From Sporomusa silvacetica DSM 10669 (GTDB lineage Bacteria > Bacillota > Negativicutes > Sporomusales > Sporomusaceae): a stretch of 22,772 nucleotides of DNA. Numbering within the stretch: position 1 is the stretch's first letter; every line of letters starts with the position of its first letter. Shown piece by piece: positions 7,518 to 14,619 of the stretch. The stretch lies in contig NZ_LSLK01000095.1 in NCBI RefSeq assembly GCF_002257705.1, positions 1-22,772 on the forward strand, given 5' to 3'. The notes beneath the pieces are model-generated. The model did not search any database. It was not told the origin of the DNA and was given only the letters and a program-made list of their open reading frames with translations. The position numbers and the translations under genes were made by a program.

Positions 7518-7526
7518 TGATACAAT
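7518..7526 (+). promoter_or_regulatory. extended -10 promoter of the aminopeptidase gene
   Basis: TGATACAAT (7518-7526) matches an extended -10 (TGnTATAAT) with one change. A good -35 at normal spacing is not visible, which is usual for this class. This region is copied at 14604-14735. Confidence 0.55.
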
Positions 7527-7566
7527 ACTTGTTAGTGCAAATAATAAGGAAAGAGGGTATTTGTTC

Positions 7567-8946
7567 ATGGAAAGAATAAACGTTTGGACAAAATATGATA
7601 AAGAAGAATTGAAGGAATTAGAATCGGTCAATAATGAATATTTAAAATTCTTAGATGGCGGAAAAACAGAGAGAGAATGCGTGAAACTCTCTGTGGAAAT
7701 GGCAGAAAAATCCGGCTATAAAAATCTTGCAGACATAATAAAAAATAAAACAAAGTTAAAGGCCGGAGATAAAGTGTATGCTACAAACATGAAGAAGGCA
7801 ATTGCTTTATTTTTAATTGGTGAAAATCCAATTGAAGAAGGAATAAACATTTTAGGGGCACACATAGATTCTCCAAGACTTGACATTAAGCAGAATCCAT
7901 TATATGAAGATACAGAGTTAGCTTATCTTGATACCCATTATTATGGAGGAATTAAAAAATACCAGTGGGTTACTTTACCACTTGCAATTCACGGCGTTGT
8001 AGTAAAAAAAGATGGAACGGTTGTTGAAATAGTAATTGGTGAAAATGAGAAAGATCCCGTTGTGTTCATTTCAGATTTGCTCATTCATTTATCACACGAA
8101 CAACTTGAAAAGAAGGCAGATAAAGTAATTGAAGGCGAAGAACTTAATGTAATTATTGGAAATAAGCCATTAAAAGGTGAAGAAAAAGATGCCGTAAAAA
8201 AACAGATTTTAAAACTTATCAAGGATACATATGACATTGAGGAAGAAGATTTTATTTCAGCAGAATTAGAAGTGGTTCCAGCAGGAAAAGCAAGGGAAGC
8301 GGGAATTGATAAGAGCATGATTATGGCTTACGGTCATGATGATAGGGTATGCGCTTATACTTCCTTAGCAGCAATGATTGAGTTTGATAGCATAAAGAGA
8401 ACAGCCTGCACAATCCTTGTGGACAAGGAAGAGATAGGTAGTGTTGGTGCAACTGGCATGCGATCAAAATTTTTTGAAAATACGGTAGCAGAAGTATTAA
8501 ATGCAATGGGCGGATATTCAGAACTTATACTCAGAAGAACACTTGCTAATTCAAGAATGTTATCATCAGATGTTAGTGCAGCATTTGATCCAACATTTGC
8601 TTCAGCCTTTGAAAAGAAAAATGCAGCTTATTTTGCAAAAGGAATGGTATTCAACAAGTTTACAGGCACAAGGGGAAAATCCGGTTCAAATGACGCAAAT
8701 GCAGAATATATTGGAAAATTGAGACATATTTTAGATGAACATAAAGTTGCATATCAGACAGCAGAACTAGGGAAGGTTGATTTAGGCGGTGGCGGGACCA
8801 TTGCTTATATTTTATCGCTTTATGGTATGGAAGTAATAGACTGCGGTGTGGCATTGCTCAATATGCATGCTCCCTGGGAAGTTGTAAGCAAGGCAGATGT
8901 GTACGAAACTAAAAAGGGTTACATGGCATTTTTATCGTCACTATAA
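7567..8946 (+). CDS. apeA: M18-family zinc aminopeptidase
   Basis: This cytoplasmic dizinc exopeptidase removes N-terminal residues, typically acidic ones, from peptides. All motifs of the family are present in the 459-residue product: GAHIDSPRLD (H99, D101), AYGHDDRV (H257, D258), DKEEIGS (E288/E289), SSDVSAAFDP (D335) and MHAPWE (H434). The TTG at 7561 is in frame, but the ribosome binding site GGAAAGAGGG at 7548-7557 is better spaced from ATG 7567. The gene is A-rich compared with its neighbours, which could mean a different origin. It stands alone and its promoter region plus codons 311-340 are repeated in debris at 14604-14831. Confidence 0.93.
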   Translation: MERINVWTKYDKEELKELESVNNEYLKFLDGGKTERECVKLSVEMAEKSGYKNLADIIKNKTKLKAGDKVYATNMKKAIALFLIGENPIEEGINILGAHIDSPRLDIKQNPLYEDTELAYLDTHYYGGIKKYQWVTLPLAIHGVVVKKDGTVVEIVIGENEKDPVVFISDLLIHLSHEQLEKKADKVIEGEELNVIIGNKPLKGEEKDAVKKQILKLIKDTYDIEEEDFISAELEVVPAGKAREAGIDKSMIMAYGHDDRVCAYTSLAAMIEFDSIKRTACTILVDKEEIGSVGATGMRSKFFENTVAEVLNAMGGYSELILRRTLANSRMLSSDVSAAFDPTFASAFEKKNAAYFAKGMVFNKFTGTRGKSGSNDANAEYIGKLRHILDEHKVAYQTAELGKVDLGGGGTIAYILSLYGMEVIDCGVALLNMHAPWEVVSKADVYETKKGYMAFLSSL

Positions 8947-9101
8947 GAGAGGCAAATAACTGATAATTTTAGAGTGAAGTAACAACCGGTGAAATGTACT
9001 CGCGTTCTCTTAATTTTTGCAGTGGTATGGCAATACTGACTTTTACCGAAAAAATATACACTAGGATAAGAACAGAAAAAACGATAAGCAAACCGCCAAA
9101 T

Positions 9102-9130
9102 AAAAACACGGCCATTACAGCCGTGTTTTT
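9102..9130. terminator. bidirectional terminator after the aminopeptidase
   Basis: AAAAACACGGC (9102-9112) and GCCGTGTTTTT (9120-9130) form a perfect 11-bp stem with a 7-base loop, carrying A and T runs. It lies between two convergent genes and can serve both. The 8947-9101 stretch before it holds no gene. Confidence 0.85.
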
Positions 9131-9137
9131 GATATAT

Positions 9138-9200
9138 TTAATAAACCTTAACCAGCACTTTCAAAACTTTCCCGGGATAAACCTTCCCGTTATTGGTTAC
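9138..9200 (-). pseudogene. LysM-domain C-terminal remnant
   Basis: The minus strand reads VTNNGKVYPGKVLKVLVKVY and a stop at 9138-9140, matching the last 20 residues of the LysM remnant at 2093-2308 (NARVYPGQVLKMLVRS). It overlaps the stop codon of the flavoprotein gene by a few bases, so that gene has been joined directly to LysM debris. No start signal exists. Confidence 0.65.
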
Positions 9201-9757
9201 CGACGTGTCAGCTCTAGGCCGATATCATAGGCGTTTTGTAAAAGTTGCTTATTTTCACGCACCATACCGGCATTAGGCAATCCGGTTCCTACTAACGGTT
9301 TAGGACCACTTGTAAAACCAACACGTTCCAGTACCTGAGTAGTAGCCTCGATGGTATTTGTATATGTAGTGCTATCCGGCTGGTTTTGGGTGAATATCAG
9401 GGCATATTTTTTGTCTTTACCGAGGCTGCTGCTAAAGTCAGGTTTTAGATATCCAAATAACCGGTCCATAAAGAGAGCGGTTTGGGCAGTAAAACGACCA
9501 AAGTAAATTGGTGAGCCTAAAATAACGCCATCTGCTTCGTTAATGGCTGTGAAAATTTTAGTCAAGCCATCCTCGACAACACATTTACCAACTTTTTTAC
9601 AGCCGCCGCATGCCTGACAGCCGCGTATATTCTCTTCGTTTAAGTAATAAATAGCGGTATCGCTGCCTTGAGCTTTAGCTCCTTCCAAAGCCTTTTGTAG
9701 CAATACATCCGTATTGCCGTTTTTTCGGGGACTACCTACTAAACCAATGATTTTCAT
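9197..9757 (-). CDS. NAD(P)H-dependent FMN reductase-like iron-sulfur flavoprotein
   Basis: This 186-residue flavodoxin-fold protein is expected to bind FMN and carry electrons or reduce small substrates in the cytoplasm. The FMN phosphate loop is GSPRKNGNT (8-16). A compact cysteine motif C-x2-C-x2-C-x5-C (C47, C50, C53, C59) is the [4Fe-4S] signature of archaeal and clostridial Isf proteins. GSPIYFGRFTA matches the second FMN loop. The start is ATG 9757, preceded by AGGAGTG; a longer in-frame extension to 9832 runs through the promoter and is rejected. It has its own promoter with a MerR-type palindrome and follows a MerR gene on the same strand. Confidence 0.9.
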   Translation of the reverse strand: MKIIGLVGSPRKNGNTDVLLQKALEGAKAQGSDTAIYYLNEENIRGCQACGGCKKVGKCVVEDGLTKIFTAINEADGVILGSPIYFGRFTAQTALFMDRLFGYLKPDFSSSLGKDKKYALIFTQNQPDSTTYTNTIEATTQVLERVGFTSGPKPLVGTGLPNAGMVRENKQLLQNAYDIGLELTRR

Positions 9758-9796
9758 AGCAATCACTCCTTGATTTATATTTTTTCCATTACATAT

Positions 9797-9825
9797 ATCA
9801 TATATTACCTTAACGTTAACGTCAA
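9797..9825 (-). promoter_or_regulatory. promoter with a MerR-type palindromic operator
   Basis: On the minus strand TTGACG (9825-9820) and TATGAT (9802-9797) are 17 bases apart, and the perfect palindrome TTAACGTTAA (9810-9819) lies between the two boxes. An operator inside the spacer is characteristic of MerR-family control. The adjacent MerR gene is the obvious candidate regulator of the flavoprotein. Confidence 0.7.
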
Positions 9826-9837
9826 CATACAAAATAT

Positions 9838-9864
9838 AAAAAAAAACGCCTGAAAATTACAGGC
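9838..9864 (-). terminator. terminator of the MerR gene
   Basis: GCCTG (9848-9852) pairs with CAGGC (9860-9864), and on the minus strand a run of about ten T follows. It starts three bases after the stop codon of the MerR gene and separates that gene's transcript from the flavoprotein's. Confidence 0.7.
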
Positions 9865-9866
9865 AG

Positions 9867-10313
9867 TTATTCAAGCAATGTTTTTTTATGCACACATTCC
9901 GAAGGGCATTTTGATAGAGAACAATTTTTGCATATATCGAGTGAATACATAGCGTTTTTTATACGCAACTGTGATTTTTTCAATTCCGCCAATCGAGAAC
10001 TAATTTGGCGGAATTCCTCCTCCAACAATTGATAAATTGTTTTTATTTTTTCTTCCTTGCTTTGCGTCAAATTGATTCCTTCCAGCAGCTTGCGGATTTC
10101 CTCTAAAGAGAAATCCAAATCTTTAAATCGTTTAATAAAAATTAACCGTAGCAAATCGTTTTCAGTGTACAGTCGGAAGCCGCCAGAACTCATTTCAGAA
10201 GGAGCCAACAAACCCAGTTCTTCATAATACCGGATTGTACGTGGGGTAACCTTCGCAAGATTAGCAATATCTCCAATCTTGAGCAACCTTTTATTATTGG
10301 ATTCTGTTGACAT
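9867..10313 (-). CDS. MerR-family transcriptional regulator
   Basis: The 148-residue protein has a MerR winged helix at its N-terminus: IGDIANLAKVTPRTIRYYEE (13-32), then SSGGFRLYTENDLLRL (42-57). A long charged helix (about 84-118) follows for dimerisation. The C-terminal end carries four cysteines (C128, C131, C136, C140; pattern C-x2-C-x4-C-x3-C), a plausible metal or redox centre. The effector is unknown. The ATG at 10313 is chosen; a TTG two codons upstream is possible and neither has a strong ribosome binding site. It probably controls the neighbouring flavoprotein promoter, whose spacer holds a palindrome. Confidence 0.87.
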   Translation of the reverse strand: MSTESNNKRLLKIGDIANLAKVTPRTIRYYEELGLLAPSEMSSGGFRLYTENDLLRLIFIKRFKDLDFSLEEIRKLLEGINLTQSKEEKIKTIYQLLEEEFRQISSRLAELKKSQLRIKNAMYSLDICKNCSLSKCPSECVHKKTLLE

Positions 10314-10523
10314 TGCCAAATCACATCCATAAAATTCAAATTTATATCTCTTAGTAAAGTTATATTTGTAACTACTCTAATTATAATATCACAAATATTC
10401 ATGATATAATAGAGCTGATAGGCAGTTGATAGAGCTCTGCATGAAACGAAGAAAGCGGGATGTAATTGCGTCTACCTTGCAAAGTAATACATTTTAGCAT
10501 GCAAAAAGGAAACGAATCTATAG
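10314..10523. other. spacer upstream of MerR, no gene recognised
   Basis: This A+T-rich stretch should hold the minus-strand MerR promoter. A plus-strand TATAAT (about 10405-10410) is followed by structured-looking sequence (for example TGTAATTGC...GCAAAGTAATACA at about 10459-10492) that might be a leader RNA. I could not match it to a known riboswitch class. Confidence 0.3.
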
Positions 10524-10658
10524 GTGACAATTTTTTTGTCTTCTGCCGAGGTGGGGTTTGTACTTAACTTTATGATGACTCACAACCTACAAGCCCTTAC
10601 AGTTGATGATGGTGTTGGTAAGAAGGGTTTCATTAAGTATACAAGTAAAGGCGAATAA
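10524..10658 (+). pseudogene. short unknown frame sharing a tail with the lexA fragment
   Basis: A GTG-started frame of 44 codons ends DDGVGKKGFIKYTSKGE. The DNA at 10608-10654 matches 2515-2561 at 38 of 47 positions by my count, and there the same peptide forms the foreign tail of the first lexA fragment. No good ribosome binding site is seen. It is probably a remnant of an unrecognised gene family present twice in the window. Confidence 0.4.
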
Positions 10659-10663
10659 GGGGG

Positions 10664-10969
10664 TTACCTTTCACCTAATGCGACCAAAGTCTTGGAAAAT
10701 AGTATTTTTTCAACCTTTACTGTTACTCTTTTGAAGATTGACTCAGCTGCGGCTTGGTAAAAGACCTTAACTCCGTCGACCTCTGTTTGCTCATAATTCC
10801 TTGTTTTTTCATTAACTCCCAGTCGCACGGACGGGGTAAGGGGCGTTGCCCCACAGTTACCGCCGCTTCAAACGCCCCTAGGGCGTTCCTCCAAGCTAAT
10901 ACTTATGGCTGGCTGGTCTAATTTACGTGCAATATATGACCGGGCCTGTTCTTCAATTACAATGATCAT
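10664..10969 (-). CDS. small selenoprotein, HesB-like / CC-Se motif type (UGA read as Sec)
   Basis: The minus-strand frame starts at ATG 10969 after AAGGGAG and runs 101 residues to TAA at 10664-10666, interrupted only by TGA at 10870-10868 (residue 34). It reads MIIVIEEQARSYIARKL before the TGA, GV-U-SGGNCGATPLTP around it, and PSVRLGVNEKTRNYEQTEVD and VKVEKILFSKTLVALGER after it. Both sides look equally protein-like in one frame. The layout (short helix start, Sec/Cys motif, PxVxxG segment, then a 'VDGVKVFY' strand and a 'KILFSKTLVALG' end) resembles small HesB-like / CC-Se motif selenoproteins, a comparison made from memory. C39 follows the Sec by five residues. A GC-rich hairpin sits 8-32 bases after the UGA. 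The function is unknown; a redox role is likely. If the UGA is a true stop this is a pseudogene. Confidence 0.72.
10836..10878 (-). promoter_or_regulatory. candidate bacterial SECIS element
   Basis: Downstream of the UGA the minus-strand RNA can fold GGGGC-AAC-GCCCC (10852-10840), extended by GUAA/UUAC (10860-10857 with 10839-10836) around a CUGU bulge. Its apex lies about 21 bases after the UGA, within the range for bacterial SECIS hairpins. Alternatively GGGGCGUU (10878-10871), directly before the UGA, pairs perfectly with AACGCCCC (10847-10840). Both folds place the UGA at the base of a stem-loop. Confidence 0.55.
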
Positions 10970-11066
10970 ATCGCTCTACTCCCTTGCTCATATTCGACAT
11001 TTGATTTCATCTGATATTCTGATTAGATACTATTATTGCTTGGTTAATCATTCAATACCTTTTTGC

Positions 11067-11276
11067 TTATGGTAATACACTATTTTGATCTACAAGTTGC
11101 AATAAAAGGCGACATATTATCATATCATCCACCGAACGGCATGGAGCAAGTCCGGTTTCAGACTCAAATCGGCTTAGCCTGTACAGCAAGGTATTGCGAT
11201 GGATGTGAAGAATGTTGGCGGTAGCATTTATATTATAAGGGTCAAAAAGAGGTTTTAAAATGTATACTGTATTCAT
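11067..11276 (-). pseudogene. PucR/CdaR-type regulator, C-terminal remnant
   Basis: The 69-codon frame holds LFDPYNINATANILHIHRNT and LLYRLSRFESETGL, the C-terminal helix-turn-helix (HTH_30) of PucR-family activators, which are normally 400 residues or more. The sensory N-terminal part is absent upstream. The ATG at 11276 has AGAATACAG before it and no good ribosome binding site. It is most likely the tail of a deleted regulator gene, lying about 100 bases upstream of the selenoprotein on the same strand. Confidence 0.7.
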
Positions 11277-11352
11277 TTTAGAATATGAAGGATAATCTTA
11301 ATCAACAAAGAATAATTACCAATGTAAGTATATTACAAGGGAGGAATTTACA

Positions 11353-11508
11353 ATGGCTGACTTAATGTATAAGTGTGTGGAATGTGGTTGGATTCTTGAG
11401 TTGGGCGATGACGGTAAAAAACCGGATAGCTGTCCAAAATGTGGTGCTAACGCTACAATTATACCAGTTGCACAAGAACCAGGGAAGTTTGGTTGTACCG
11501 GGAAATAA
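11353..11508 (+). CDS. 51-residue zinc-ribbon / rubredoxin-like protein
   Basis: The small frame starts at ATG 11353 with the strong ribosome binding site AAGGGAGG at 11338-11345. It encodes two CxxC knuckles, KCVECG (C8, C11) and SCPKCG (C27, C30), plus a late cysteine C48 in FGCTGK. Paired CxxC knuckles bind zinc or iron, as in rubredoxin, desulforedoxin and rubrerythrin tails. It could be a small electron carrier or a zinc-binding protein. It is followed by a strong hairpin and then by the cyclodeaminase gene, so it seems to be its own unit. Confidence 0.75.
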   Translation: MADLMYKCVECGWILELGDDGKKPDSCPKCGANATIIPVAQEPGKFGCTGK

Positions 11509-11523
11509 CTAGTTAAATGGGGA

Positions 11524-11566
11524 CCTTCTAGTAGCCCTTTGCTGATTGCAAAGGGCTACTAGAAGG
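11524..11566. terminator. 18-bp perfect hairpin after the zinc-ribbon gene
   Basis: The arms 11524-11541 and 11549-11566 are perfectly complementary with a 7-base loop, 15 bases after the stop codon. There is no T-run on either side, so it may stabilise the 3' end of the mRNA or be an insertion, not a classical terminator. Confidence 0.55.
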
Positions 11567-11634
11567 CCTAGAGAGAATCCGTTGTTATATGAGAACTTGA
11601 CTAACATATACTGGGAATAAGGAGTGAAACTGAA

Positions 11635-12285
11635 ATGTTAATTGATAAAAGTGTAACAGATTTTGTGGACGATCTTGCTTCTGATTCGCCCATGCCAGGA
11701 GGCGGTGGTGTGGCTGCTTTAGCTGGTGCATTAGGGGCTGGCTTGGGTCTAATGGTATGCAGCCTAACAGAAGGTAAAGAAAAGTTCAAAAACGAGCAAG
11801 AAGCTATCGCTAAACTAAAAAAAGAAGGTACAAGGTTAAAAGAAGAGCTACTACACTCTGTTGATGGGGATGGTTATTCTTATTTAGGGATTGTTAACGC
11901 GTACAAGCTTCCAAAGAGTAATGAAACTGAAATAAAAATTAGGAACCAAGCAGTACAAGAAGCAACTAAGGAAGCGGCATGTTTCTCACTAACGGTAGGA
12001 CAAAATTGCCTTCAGGTTATGAATTTTGCAATTGATGTTGTTCAGTCCGGCAACTTGAATGCAGCAAGTGAATCCCTAGCATGCGGTTTGATGGCTTACG
12101 CTGGAGTATATGCAGCATTGGTCACGGTTGAAATTAATCTTGCCTCCATTAAGGACCATCTTTTTGTTAAAGATATACTCGCTATTAACGTTCATATAAA
12201 AGAACAGGCGGAAACTCTAAAAGACAAAATCACCTCGGAAGTAGCCAAACGTATTATAATAGACGATTTAATTGCCAAGAAATAA
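11635..12285 (+). CDS. fchA: cyclodeaminase/cyclohydrolase family protein (FTCD_C, FchA-like)
   Basis: Members of this family act on folate one-carbon units: formimino-THF cyclodeaminase or methenyl-THF cyclohydrolase. The 216-residue, mostly helical protein has the family signature MPGGGGVAALAGALGAGL (20-37) near its start and matches the length of stand-alone FchA. The start follows AAGGAG by 10 bases. No histidine-degradation genes and no formate-THF ligase are adjacent, so the exact reaction cannot be fixed from context; in an acetogen-like organism the cyclohydrolase of the Wood-Ljungdahl methyl branch is an attractive but unproven role. Confidence 0.85.
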   Translation: MLIDKSVTDFVDDLASDSPMPGGGGVAALAGALGAGLGLMVCSLTEGKEKFKNEQEAIAKLKKEGTRLKEELLHSVDGDGYSYLGIVNAYKLPKSNETEIKIRNQAVQEATKEAACFSLTVGQNCLQVMNFAIDVVQSGNLNAASESLACGLMAYAGVYAALVTVEINLASIKDHLFVKDILAINVHIKEQAETLKDKITSEVAKRIIIDDLIAKK

Positions 12286-12410
12286 TAGGTAGTGATATTT
12301 CGAGAAATCACCCAGCGTTAAATATGGGTTATAATCGAAAGCAACAACAGGGTGAAGGCTTCTTATCAAACGGCATGAAGCAAATCTGTGAAAAGGGGGT
12401 AAGTACTTAT

Positions 12411-13190
12411 ATGGAAAACGCAATACAAAAGATGCCGGTATTATTTGTAGGGCATGGATCGCCTATGAATGCGGTTGAGCAGAATGAGTATTCAAGAAAT
12501 TGGGCAAAAATTGCCAGTGAAATTCCAAAGCCTGAAGCAATTCTTGCAATTTCAGCCCACTGGGAAACTAGTGGAAGCAGAATAATGGACGAAGCCAATC
12601 CCAGAGTGGTTTATGACATGTATGGATTTCCAGATGAACTATATCGGGTTGAGTATAAGGCAAAGGGTTCACCGGAATTGGCCCATTTGACAAAGAGCTT
12701 AATAAATAGAGATGTGAAAATAGATAACAGCTGGGGTTATGACCATGGTACATGGTCCGTGCTTTGTAAAATGTATCCGGAAGCGGACATACCTGTGTAT
12801 CAGCTTAGCCTGGACAGCAAGGCTAAATTCGATACACATTTCCAAATAGGACAAGAAATAAGTGCCTTGCGTGAAAAGGGAGTTTTAATATTCGGCAGTG
12901 GAAATATTGTTCATAACCTTTCAAAAATAAACTGGGGAATGGAAGGTGGTTATCCCTGGGCAGTTGAATTTGACAACTATATTAAGGATAAAATAATCAA
13001 CAAACAATATCAGGATGTAATTAACTATGAGAAGGCAGGAAAATCTTCAGAATTAGCCTTTTATACACCTGAACATTTCTATCCCTTGCTTTATATATTA
13101 GGCGCTTCAAAGGAAAATGATAGGCTTTCAATATTTAATAATTCATGTACGATGGGCTCTATGTCAATGACATGCTATCTATTTGAGTGA
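12411..13190 (+). CDS. LigB-type extradiol dioxygenase, YgiD-like
   Basis: The 259-residue protein belongs to the class III extradiol dioxygenases related to 4,5-DOPA dioxygenase / YgiD. Metal ligand candidates are H15 in FVGHGSPMNA, H50 in ISAHWET and H168 in GSGNIVHNL; their spacing matches YgiD-type proteins. A catalytic histidine H112 is in GYDHGTW. The chosen start, ATG 12411, follows AAGGGGG by about 12 bases; the longer frame from 12324 has no such site. The in vivo substrate is unknown, and an oxygen-dependent ring cleavage would be odd in a strict anaerobe, so it may have a different role. It precedes a small gene and a pirin on the same strand. Confidence 0.87.
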   Translation: MENAIQKMPVLFVGHGSPMNAVEQNEYSRNWAKIASEIPKPEAILAISAHWETSGSRIMDEANPRVVYDMYGFPDELYRVEYKAKGSPELAHLTKSLINRDVKIDNSWGYDHGTWSVLCKMYPEADIPVYQLSLDSKAKFDTHFQIGQEISALREKGVLIFGSGNIVHNLSKINWGMEGGYPWAVEFDNYIKDKIINKQYQDVINYEKAGKSSELAFYTPEHFYPLLYILGASKENDRLSIFNNSCTMGSMSMTCYLFE

Positions 13191-13339
13191 TTTTTATAGG
13201 CCTATGCTGATAGTCCAAAGGGCGGCAAAGTAAGTAAGTCTTCGTAATGATGATCAAGGAGCATTTTGCTAGTTGTTTTAAAAAAGTATTAGCTTGGCTA
13301 GGGCTTTGTGGTTAGAAAAATTATTGGAGGGATACTGGA

Positions 13340-13555
13340 ATGGGTAAATTTGAAAATGCAGAGAAAGTTGGTCTAAGAGACAAAGCAACGAAAAAGTTGA
13401 TTGCGGTCTATCCATTTATGGCTGAGGGAAGTGATGCCGAAATTGAAAAGATTGTTCGTGATTGGTATTATCAACAGAGCTGTCAGGCTGAAGACCAGCT
13501 CTTGACCGCATATGTTGATGTCTTGACTGAGTATGAAATAAAATCACGAAAGTGA
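13340..13555 (+). CDS. 71-residue hypothetical protein
   Basis: I do not recognise it. It starts MGKFENAEKVGLRDKATKKL, is charged, soluble and mainly helical, and has one cysteine (in QQSCQAEDQ). The ribosome binding site TTGGAGGG precedes the ATG, and the pirin gene follows 27 bases after its stop, so the two are probably co-transcribed. It has no signal peptide or membrane segment. Confidence 0.65.
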   Translation: MGKFENAEKVGLRDKATKKLIAVYPFMAEGSDAEIEKIVRDWYYQQSCQAEDQLLTAYVDVLTEYEIKSRK

Positions 13556-13582
13556 TGGGAAAAGGATATAGGAGGTTTTCCA

Positions 13583-14428
13583 ATGCTAACTCCTTTACGT
13601 ACTATTAAAAAAAATGTAGCAGGAAAAGATGCGATAGATGGCGCTGGTGTAAGGCTGGTAAGGGTTTTTGGTTATAGTGATACGAAGGATTTTGATCCCT
13701 TTCTAATGCTTGATGCTTTCGATTCGCTCAATCCTGATGATTATATTAAGGGCTTTCCCTGGCACCCGCATCGAGGAATAGAAACCATAACATACCTTAT
13801 AAATGGAGATATTGAACACGGTGATAGTTTGGGGAATAAAGGCAGTATTTTGAACGGAGAATGTCAATGGATGACGGCTGGGTCAGGGATTATACATCAA
13901 GAAATGCCAAAGCCTAGTAACAGAATGCTTGGTGTTCAGCTATGGCTCAATTTACCTTCAAAAGACAAAATGGTTGCCCCAAAATATAATGGGATAGTAA
14001 AGGAAGATATTCCTGTGAGTGATGAGGGCGATCGTAAGATACATATTATTGCTGGAACCTATAATGGAAAACCTGGGGCAGTAGAAGGTGACTATGTTAA
14101 ACCTTTGTATTTAGATGTGGAAGTAAATCCAGGCTCTGAGTGGTCATTGGACACAGATAAGGATGCAACATTGTTTATCTATATTTTGCAGGGAGAGGGT
14201 TCCTTTGATCCTGCTAGGGATGAGTTTATCTCAGAAAAACATGCGATATTATTTAGTGAAGGAAATAAGTTCATGGTAAAGGCATCTGATAAAGGTATAC
14301 GATTTTTGCTTATATCTGGAAAGCCCCTTAGGGAGCCCATTGCATGGGGAGGTCCAATCGTTATGAATACCCAGGAAGAATTGGATCTAGCTTTCAAGGA
14401 GTTGGACGAAAACAAATTTATCAAGTAA
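13583..14428 (+). CDS. pirin-family bicupin protein
   Basis: The 281-residue protein has the pirin metal-binding set in the N-terminal cupin: H61 and H63 in WHPHRGIET, and H105 and E107 in IIHQEMP. Pirins bind Fe and some act as quercetin dioxygenases or redox-sensing regulators; the bacterial role is mostly unknown. A second cupin half follows from about 165. The ribosome binding site TAGGAGG sits 7-8 bases before the ATG. The neighbours (dioxygenase-like gene, small protein) suggest one oxidative or aromatic-compound response unit ending at the terminator at 14585. Confidence 0.9.
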   Translation: MLTPLRTIKKNVAGKDAIDGAGVRLVRVFGYSDTKDFDPFLMLDAFDSLNPDDYIKGFPWHPHRGIETITYLINGDIEHGDSLGNKGSILNGECQWMTAGSGIIHQEMPKPSNRMLGVQLWLNLPSKDKMVAPKYNGIVKEDIPVSDEGDRKIHIIAGTYNGKPGAVEGDYVKPLYLDVEVNPGSEWSLDTDKDATLFIYILQGEGSFDPARDEFISEKHAILFSEGNKFMVKASDKGIRFLLISGKPLREPIAWGGPIVMNTQEELDLAFKELDENKFIK

Positions 14429-14584
14429 TAAAAGTTTTAAGCATGAAAAAATTACGATAAATTGGGGAATCATAAACAATTCGGAGTTGGAAGCATAATC
14501 GGAGCCTTCCATGGCTTGCTGTTTGACAATATGGATAAGGATATCCGGAAAGTCTAAAGCTTTGCAAAATTAATATAACTTTAG
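14429..14584 (+). pseudogene. short unrecognised remnant
   Basis: A piece reading NHKQFGVGSIIGAFHG and LLFDNMDKDIRKV, with a stop near 14555, looks like a genuine protein C-terminus, but it has no start signal. The family is not recognised. Confidence 0.3.
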
Positions 14585-14619
14585 AAATCTAGCATGCTGA
14601 TTGGCATGCTAGATTTTTA
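14585..14619 (+). terminator. terminator of the dioxygenase-pirin unit
   Basis: AAATCTAGCATGC (14585-14597) pairs with GCATGCTAGATTT (14604-14616) and is followed by TT before ACATTT. The right arm merges into the repeat that starts here. Confidence 0.75.

Noticed and set aside
9758..9832. N-terminal extension of the flavoprotein
   Set aside because: It runs through the promoter, operator and ribosome binding site; the product begins at MKIIGLVGSPRKNGNT (9757).
10664..10867. Reading the selenoprotein region as two broken halves
   Set aside because: Only one stop interrupts 101 codons, it is a TGA, and the hairpin follows; sequence decay would more often also leave frameshifts, as seen in the true pseudogenes nearby. 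It remains the main alternative.
12324..12410. N-terminal extension of the dioxygenase-like gene
   Set aside because: It lacks a ribosome binding site and precedes the G-rich site that serves ATG 12411.
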